Shown here: piece by piece, positions 6,586-11,372 of the stretch
Numbering within the stretch: position 1 is the first letter of the stretch
Layout: every line of letters begins with the position of its first letter
Origin: JBCBXA01 sp039816825
GTDB lineage: Bacteria; Pseudomonadota; Alphaproteobacteria; Rhizobiales; Rhizobiaceae
Assembly: GCA_039816825.1 (NCBI GenBank)
Contig: JBCBXA010000092.1
Location: forward strand, 1 to 11,372
Reading direction: 5' to 3'
Length of the DNA: 11,372 nucleotides
Translations under genes and position numbers: made by a program
Notes under the pieces: model-generated
What the model was told of the DNA's origin: nothing
The model's input: the letters and a program-made list of their open reading frames with translations, nothing else
The model's database searches: none

Positions 6586-7965
6586 TCATGCCGTTTTGGC
6601 AGTCGCTAAAAGATCATAGCGATCCCGCAGCATGAAGCGCCGGCCCAAAAGCAGACCAGCGGTCAGCAGACCAGACGCAAGCCCCAGCCACATGCCCACT
6701 GCGCCCATGCCCAAACCAAACCCGCAGACGATGCCGACCACCATACCGACACCCCAGTAACCCAGTATGGCGACCATCATGGGCACCTTGGTATCCTGCA
6801 GGCCGCGCAGAATGGCCGCGGACATGACCTGAAGACCGTCCGCCAGTTGAAAGGCACCGGCAATGTAAAGCAGCGGCACAGCCAAAGCCGCGACCTGGCT
6901 GGCGTTCTCGATCTCAGTTCCAATGAAAAGGCGCACGATCTGAGCGGCGAACGTTAGGAAAATCAGGGCTGCTGCACCGGAAATGCAAAGTGTGAGCAAG
7001 ATGCCGGCGTAGCCGGCCCGGCCAATCCCTTCCGGATCGTTTCGCCCATAGGCTTGGCCAACCCGAACGGTCACAGCGCTCGACAGGCCAAACGGAACCA
7101 TGAAAGCCACGGTGGCCACCTGAAGCGCAATCGTATGAGCCGCCAGTTCCAGCACGCCGAACAGCCCAATGAGAAAGCTCGCGGCGATGAACAGCCCGCC
7201 TTCTGCGAGAATGGTCACGGATATGGGCCATCCGACACTCACGACACGGCGCGCCATAGCGAAGTCCAGCCTCAGCGGCTTCCGAAACACGTCGTACTTT
7301 CGCAGGGCTTTGTGCAGTGCCGCATAGACGACTGTGCCCGCAAGCATGAACAGGTTTGACCCAACGGTCGCGATCGCAGCGCCTCGAATGCCAAGTTCCG
7401 GCGCGCCGAAATTGCCAAAGATGAAGGCGTAATTCAGCAGGAAGTTGAGGAGGATCCCAGCCACCGTAACCCACATGAGAACCTGAGTGTGATTGACCGA
7501 ACTCAAATAGGCCCGCGCCACCAAAAGCCAGACGATCGGGAACAGGGAGAACAGTGCGATGCGAAGATAACTCTCAGCCAGGCTTGCGACTTCTGGCACC
7601 TGACCAAATGACAGGAGCAGCCACTCAGCGTTCCAGTAAGCGGGCACAAAGACTGCAGCGACCGCAGTGACGATCCAGATGCCCATGCGGGTGGAACGCC
7701 TGACCGCCTGAAGGTCGCCGGCGCCTTCGCCCTCTGCGGCCACCGCCATAACCGCATTGCTGAAGCCGAGGGCCGCGAAAAAACAAAGAAAAATCAGATG
7801 GCCCGACAGGCTGACCGCAGCAAGCTCACCGGCGCCGAGACGCCCAACCATCACCAGATCGGTGGTTTGGATCGCGACCGAAGCCAGCTGAACACCAACC
7901 AGCGGAACCCCAAGGACAAGGGTGCGCCAGACATGTTGTGGCAAGGTGATCGTGCTTTGATGCAT
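6586..7965 (-). CDS. MATE-family multidrug/toxin efflux transporter (NorM-like)
   Basis: The 459-residue protein has about 12 hydrophobic segments in two pseudo-repeat halves (roughly 13-220 and 240-440) and ends in a short basic cytosolic tail. This is the MATE layout of cation-coupled exporters of organic cations and drugs. NorM-type hallmarks are D36 in the first helix (TTDLVMVGRLG), E255 in ILAEGG and D376 in FQLADGLQV. These correspond to the cation-coupling acidic residues described for Vibrio NorM. P247 and the LRGLQDTKVP loop at 386-395 are also typical. Substrate cannot be told from sequence. The ATG at 7965 has GGGAG five bases upstream and lies 12 bases after the dnaE stop, so it is probably cotranscribed with dnaE. 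It is functionally unrelated to its neighbours. No frameshift or truncation is visible. Confidence 0.92.
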   Translation of the reverse strand: MHQSTITLPQHVWRTLVLGVPLVGVQLASVAIQTTDLVMVGRLGAGELAAVSLSGHLIFLCFFAALGFSNAVMAVAAEGEGAGDLQAVRRSTRMGIWIVTAVAAVFVPAYWNAEWLLLSFGQVPEVASLAESYLRIALFSLFPIVWLLVARAYLSSVNHTQVLMWVTVAGILLNFLLNYAFIFGNFGAPELGIRGAAIATVGSNLFMLAGTVVYAALHKALRKYDVFRKPLRLDFAMARRVVSVGWPISVTILAEGGLFIAASFLIGLFGVLELAAHTIALQVATVAFMVPFGLSSAVTVRVGQAYGRNDPEGIGRAGYAGILLTLCISGAAALIFLTFAAQIVRLFIGTEIENASQVAALAVPLLYIAGAFQLADGLQVMSAAILRGLQDTKVPMMVAILGYWGVGMVVGIVCGFGLGMGAVGMWLGLASGLLTAGLLLGRRFMLRDRYDLLATAKTA

Positions 7966-7977
7966 AAGCGCTCCCTA

Positions 7978-10900
7978 TCAGACCAACTCCACCTCCACCA
8001 CACCGTCCATGGACTGCAGAGCATTGGCCAACTGCTTTGTGACGGCGAAACGGCCGGGAAGTCGAACCTCGATTTCGGCCTCTCCATCGTTTTCGATGAC
8101 GATAACGCTCACCTCATCGTCTCCACGGGCGGAAAGATGTTTGCGCAGCATGGAGATCGGATCTTTGTCGCGAACAAAGATCCGCATCTGACGGGCCAGC
8201 ATTTTCTCGTCTTGGCGAAGTGGCTTCACATCGGTGATGCGCACCGAAACCCCCTCGTCCCGGATCTCGGCTCCACAAATCATCAGCACGGACTGGCCGA
8301 GCTCAAGCATGGGGCGAAATTTCTCCAATTGTTCTGCAAAGAGCACGGCCTCGAACTGGCCGGTGGCATCAGACAGAGTGATGATACCCATCCTATTGCC
8401 TGTTCGCGTGTTCCGCTCACTGCGAGCCACCACCGTGCCCGCCAGCCGCCCCGCTGCAACACCGTTCTTCGCCGCCTCCTGGAAATGAGCCCAGTTCTGC
8501 ACGCGCTGACGGTCCAGCAGTTCGGCAAACTCATCAAGCGGATGGGCCGACAGATAAAAGCCAACCGATGACAGCTCGCGCTGCAAGAGTTCATTGGCGC
8601 TCCAAGGCTCTGCTTCCTTAAGGTCCAGTTTGGCCGCAGCGCCAGATGAGCCGCCAAACATATCGTTCTGCCCGATTTCATCATCGCGTTGCTGGCGCTG
8701 CGCGTCGGCAATCAGCGGCTCCAGATTGGCAAGAGTTTTCGCGCGGTCCGGCATGACGCAGTCAAACGCCCCGGCATTGGTCAGCGTCTCAAGCGTGTTC
8801 TTCTTCAAGATTTTGGGGTCAATCCGACCGAAAAAGTCGTTGAGCGACAAAAAGCGCTCTTTACCGCGGGCGGCCACCAAATGCTCCACAGCACCTTCAC
8901 CAGCTCCCTTCACGGCGCAAAGCGCGTAGTGAATGCGCCCGTCTCGCACGTCAAAAGCCGTGTCAGAATCGTTGATTGACGGTGGTGCCACCTCAATCCC
9001 GAGCCGGATCGCCTCGCGGCGAAACTCAGCCAGCTTATCGGTATTGCCCATATCAAGGGTCATGGAAGCAGCCAGAAACTCCGCCGGATAATGCGCCTTC
9101 AACCAAGCCGTCTGATAGGCAATGAGCGCGTAAGCTGCAGCATGTGACTTGTTGAAGCCGTAGTCGGCGAACTTGGCCAGGATATCAAAAATCTCGTTGG
9201 CACGCTGCTTCTGGAGACCGCGCTCCACGGCCCCATCGACGAAACGTTTGCGCTCACCCTCCATAACGGAACGGATCTTCTTACCCATGGCGCGGCGCAG
9301 CATATCGGCTTCGCCGAGCGAATACCCCGACAGGATCTGCGCAATCTGCATGACCTGTTCCTGATAGATGATCACGCCCTGCGTCTCGCGCAGCACATGG
9401 GCAATCTTATCTTCGAGATAATCGGGCTGGCGTTCGCCGTGTTTGCAGGCGTTGTAAACCGGAATGTTGTCCATAGGTCCGGGACGGTACAGCGCAACAA
9501 GCGCGATAATGTCCTCAAAACAGTCGGGGCGCATACCCACCAGAGCCTTGCGCATGCCCGCGCTTTCCAACTGGAAAACGCCGACAGTCTCACCGCGTGT
9601 AAGCATCTCGTAGGTCTGCTGATCATCCAGCGGCAGTGAACCCAAATCGACCCGACCGCCATTGCGCTCGACCAAGGCCACACAGCGCTCTAGCACCGTC
9701 AGTGTCTTCAGGCCCAGAAAGTCGAACTTCACCAGCCCGGCTGGCTCCACCCACTTCATGTTGAACTGCGTAACTGGCATGTTGGAACGCGGGTCACGAT
9801 AGAGCGGCACCAGTTGATCGAGGGGTCGGTCACCAATCACAATGCCGGCGGCATGGGTAGATGCGTGGCGCAGCAGCCCCTCAAGCTTCCCTGCTGTTGC
9901 CAGGAGCTCCGCAACGCTCTCATCCTTGTCTCGCTCCTCCGCCAATTGCGGCTCTTCGGCCAACGCTTGCTTGAGCGTTTTGGGGTCGGCGGGGTTGTTC
10001 GGGATCAACTTGGCCAGCCGGTCCACCTGACCGTATGGCAACTGCATGACACGCCCGACATCCCGGAGCGCAACACGCGCCTGCATGGACCCGAACGTGA
10101 TAATCTGAGCGACTTGATCGTCGCCATACTTCTCTCGCACGTATGAAATCACTTCATCACGGCGTTCCTGACAGAAATCGATATCGAAATCCGGCATGGA
10201 GATCCGTTCGGGGTTGAGGAAGCGATCGAACAGGAGAGAGAAACGCATCGGGTCGAGATCGGTAACTGTGAGCGCCCACGCCACCAGTGACCCCGCTCCA
10301 GACCCCCTTCCTGGCCCGACCGCAATGCCCTGGGCCTTCGCCCACTTGATAAAATCCGCAACGATTAGAAAGTAGCCCGGAAACTGCATCCGCTCGATGA
10401 TGCCCAGCTCATAGTCGAGGCGCTCATCATAGGTTTTGCGGTCAACGCCCGGCGCCAGTTCGTGTTGTCTCAGTCTGTCGTCGAGACCGGCCCTAGCCTG
10501 CCGCACGAGTTCCGCAGCCTCTTCAGCAAGACCGTCACCATCACCCGCGTCAGCGTTCGCGGCGCCACCCTGCTCAACTGCCGTGAAGCGCGGCAGAATG
10601 GGATCATGGGTCCTTGGCCGAAAGTGACATCTTCGGGCAATCTCGAGCGTGTTGGCCAACGCCTCAGGCAAATCAGCGAACTTTGCCTGCATCTGTCCCT
10701 GGTCGAGGAAGCAATTGTCCCGTGTCTCGCGCCGACGATCATCTTCGACGATGTAGCGACCATCCTTGATGCACAGAAGCGCATCATGGGCGTCATAATC
10801 TTCAGGCTTTGCAAAAAAGACCTGATTGGTCGCGACGATAGGAAGATTGCTCGCGTAGGCGATATCCAAAAGTTGCTCTTCAATCGCCTGGTCATCGCGC

Positions 10901-11372
10901 CGGGTTCTTTGAAGTTCAATGTACAGCCCGTCGCCAAACAGCCGGTGGAGCGCATGAACGGTCTGCTCAGCCTCAGCCCTGCGATCTTCGCTGAGAAGAC
11001 GATTGACCGGACCATCAGGACCGCCAGACAGGCAAATCAAACCATCCGTTCGACCCTCCAGATCTCTCGCGCGAATCTCCAGTCGATCACCATCTGCCGT
11101 GCGGGTGTAGGCTCGACTGACGAGGGAAAGAAGGTTCCGATATCCCTGTTCCGACGCGCACAGAAGAGCGACGGACGGACTTGAGCCAAGACCTGCCTTG
11201 CCGTTGCGAAGCCTGGGTGACACCTCTTCATCCGCCGATTCAAAAGACAGTTCGAAAGAACAGCCGATGATCGGCTGCAACCCCTTACCGGACGCTTTCT
11301 CAGAAAACTCCAGCGCGCCAAACAGGTTGGATGTGTCCGTAATAGCCAGCGCCGGCATGTTGGTTTCAATCG
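7978..11372 (-). CDS. dnaE: DNA polymerase III alpha subunit (5' end cut by window edge)
   Basis: This is the replicative polymerase. The frame is open to the right edge, so the ATG at 11358 (MPALAITDTSNLFG) is internal and roughly 40-60 N-terminal residues are missing. Counting from that Met: PHP domain to about 250; palm motifs GPGRGSGAGS at 348-357, PDFDIDF at 389-395 (catalytic D390 and D392) and KFDFLG at 544-549 (third catalytic D546); fingers with FQLESAGMRK (595-604) and GFNKSHAAAYALIAYQTAWLK (734-754); a QNDMF beta-clamp-binding motif at 897-901; and an OB fold around 970-1045. The PHP domain shows TDT where metal-binding forms have TDH, and NQVFF where they have NDxHY. It therefore probably lacks nuclease activity, as in E. 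coli, and relies on a separate DnaQ. This is DnaE1-type rather than the mutagenic DnaE2. It appears intact and is followed closely by the MATE gene. Confidence 0.97.
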   Translation of the reverse strand, partial: IETNMPALAITDTSNLFGALEFSEKASGKGLQPIIGCSFELSFESADEEVSPRLRNGKAGLGSSPSVALLCASEQGYRNLLSLVSRAYTRTADGDRLEIRARDLEGRTDGLICLSGGPDGPVNRLLSEDRRAEAEQTVHALHRLFGDGLYIELQRTRRDDQAIEEQLLDIAYASNLPIVATNQVFFAKPEDYDAHDALLCIKDGRYIVEDDRRRETRDNCFLDQGQMQAKFADLPEALANTLEIARRCHFRPRTHDPILPRFTAVEQGGAANADAGDGDGLAEEAAELVRQARAGLDDRLRQHELAPGVDRKTYDERLDYELGIIERMQFPGYFLIVADFIKWAKAQGIAVGPGRGSGAGSLVAWALTVTDLDPMRFSLLFDRFLNPERISMPDFDIDFCQERRDEVISYVREKYGDDQVAQIITFGSMQARVALRDVGRVMQLPYGQVDRLAKLIPNNPADPKTLKQALAEEPQLAEERDKDESVAELLATAGKLEGLLRHASTHAAGIVIGDRPLDQLVPLYRDPRSNMPVTQFNMKWVEPAGLVKFDFLGLKTLTVLERCVALVERNGGRVDLGSLPLDDQQTYEMLTRGETVGVFQLESAGMRKALVGMRPDCFEDIIALVALYRPGPMDNIPVYNACKHGERQPDYLEDKIAHVLRETQGVIIYQEQVMQIAQILSGYSLGEADMLRRAMGKKIRSVMEGERKRFVDGAVERGLQKQRANEIFDILAKFADYGFNKSHAAAYALIAYQTAWLKAHYPAEFLAASMTLDMGNTDKLAEFRREAIRLGIEVAPPSINDSDTAFDVRDGRIHYALCAVKGAGEGAVEHLVAARGKERFLSLNDFFGRIDPKILKKNTLETLTNAGAFDCVMPDRAKTLANLEPLIADAQRQQRDDEIGQNDMFGGSSGAAAKLDLKEAEPWSANELLQRELSSVGFYLSAHPLDEFAELLDRQRVQNWAHFQEAAKNGVAAGRLAGTVVARSERNTRTGNRMGIITLSDATGQFEAVLFAEQLEKFRPMLELGQSVLMICGAEIRDEGVSVRITDVKPLRQDEKMLARQMRIFVRDKDPISMLRKHLSARGDDEVSVIVIENDGEAEIEVRLPGRFAVTKQLANALQSMDGVVEVELV

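Noticed and set aside
7798..8571. Plus-strand open frame of 257 residues opposite the MATE start and dnaE end
   Set aside because: It spans two real minus-strand genes and their junction and has low-complexity antisense character.
10462..11184. Plus-strand open frame of 240 residues opposite dnaE
   Set aside because: It is a shadow of dnaE codon structure with no family resemblance.
11356..11358. ATG at 11358 as the dnaE start
   Set aside because: The frame continues upstream without a stop (encoding IETN), and the sequence after the ATG matches the interior of the PHP domain, so the real start is outside the window.
1..11372. CRISPR arrays, insertion sequences, tRNA or rRNA genes, attachment sites
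   Set aside because: I saw no repeat arrays, transposase-like proteins, tRNA-like cloverleafs or rRNA segments in the reading; the window is almost fully occupied by nine conserved genes.

Overview
The window is a stretch of conserved chromosomal housekeeping genes, all read from the minus strand. In transcription order (high to low coordinates) it holds dnaE (5' end outside the window), a MATE-family transporter, rpsB, tsf, pyrH, frr, uppS, cdsA and rseP (3' end outside the window). Protein sequences, the rpsB-tsf-pyrH-frr-uppS-cdsA-rseP order and moderately high GC point to an alphaproteobacterium, possibly of the Hyphomicrobiales/Parvibaculum side. The order-level placement is a guess from memory; the class is fairly safe.

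Right part (6586-11372): the replicative DNA polymerase III alpha subunit, followed after 12 bases by a 12-helix MATE exporter with its own good ribosome binding site. The two are probably cotranscribed.

Middle (about 4183-6585): a likely sigma70-type promoter sits just behind the MATE stop codon and drives a structured leader of about 110 nt, then rpsB and tsf. Ribosomal protein S2 is unusually long (356 residues). It carries an Ala/Glu/Pro-rich linker and a C-terminal helix-hairpin-helix-like domain. Hairpins lie in both the rpsB-tsf and tsf-pyrH gaps; neither has a U tract, so they look like processing, stability or attenuation elements rather than classic terminators.

Left part (1-4182): pyrH, frr, uppS, cdsA and rseP are tightly packed, with ATGA stop/start overlaps at uppS/cdsA and cdsA/rseP. 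Together they link translation (S2, EF-Ts, ribosome recycling), UTP/CTP supply (UMP kinase), lipid carrier and phospholipid precursor synthesis (UppS, CdsA), and envelope stress proteolysis (RseP). The dxr gene, often found between cdsA and rseP in related genomes, is absent here.

No mobile element, CRISPR array, tRNA, rRNA or phage gene was seen, and there is no convincing sign of a new multi-gene system. The points most worth a second look are the S2 C-terminal domain and the structured rpsB leader.
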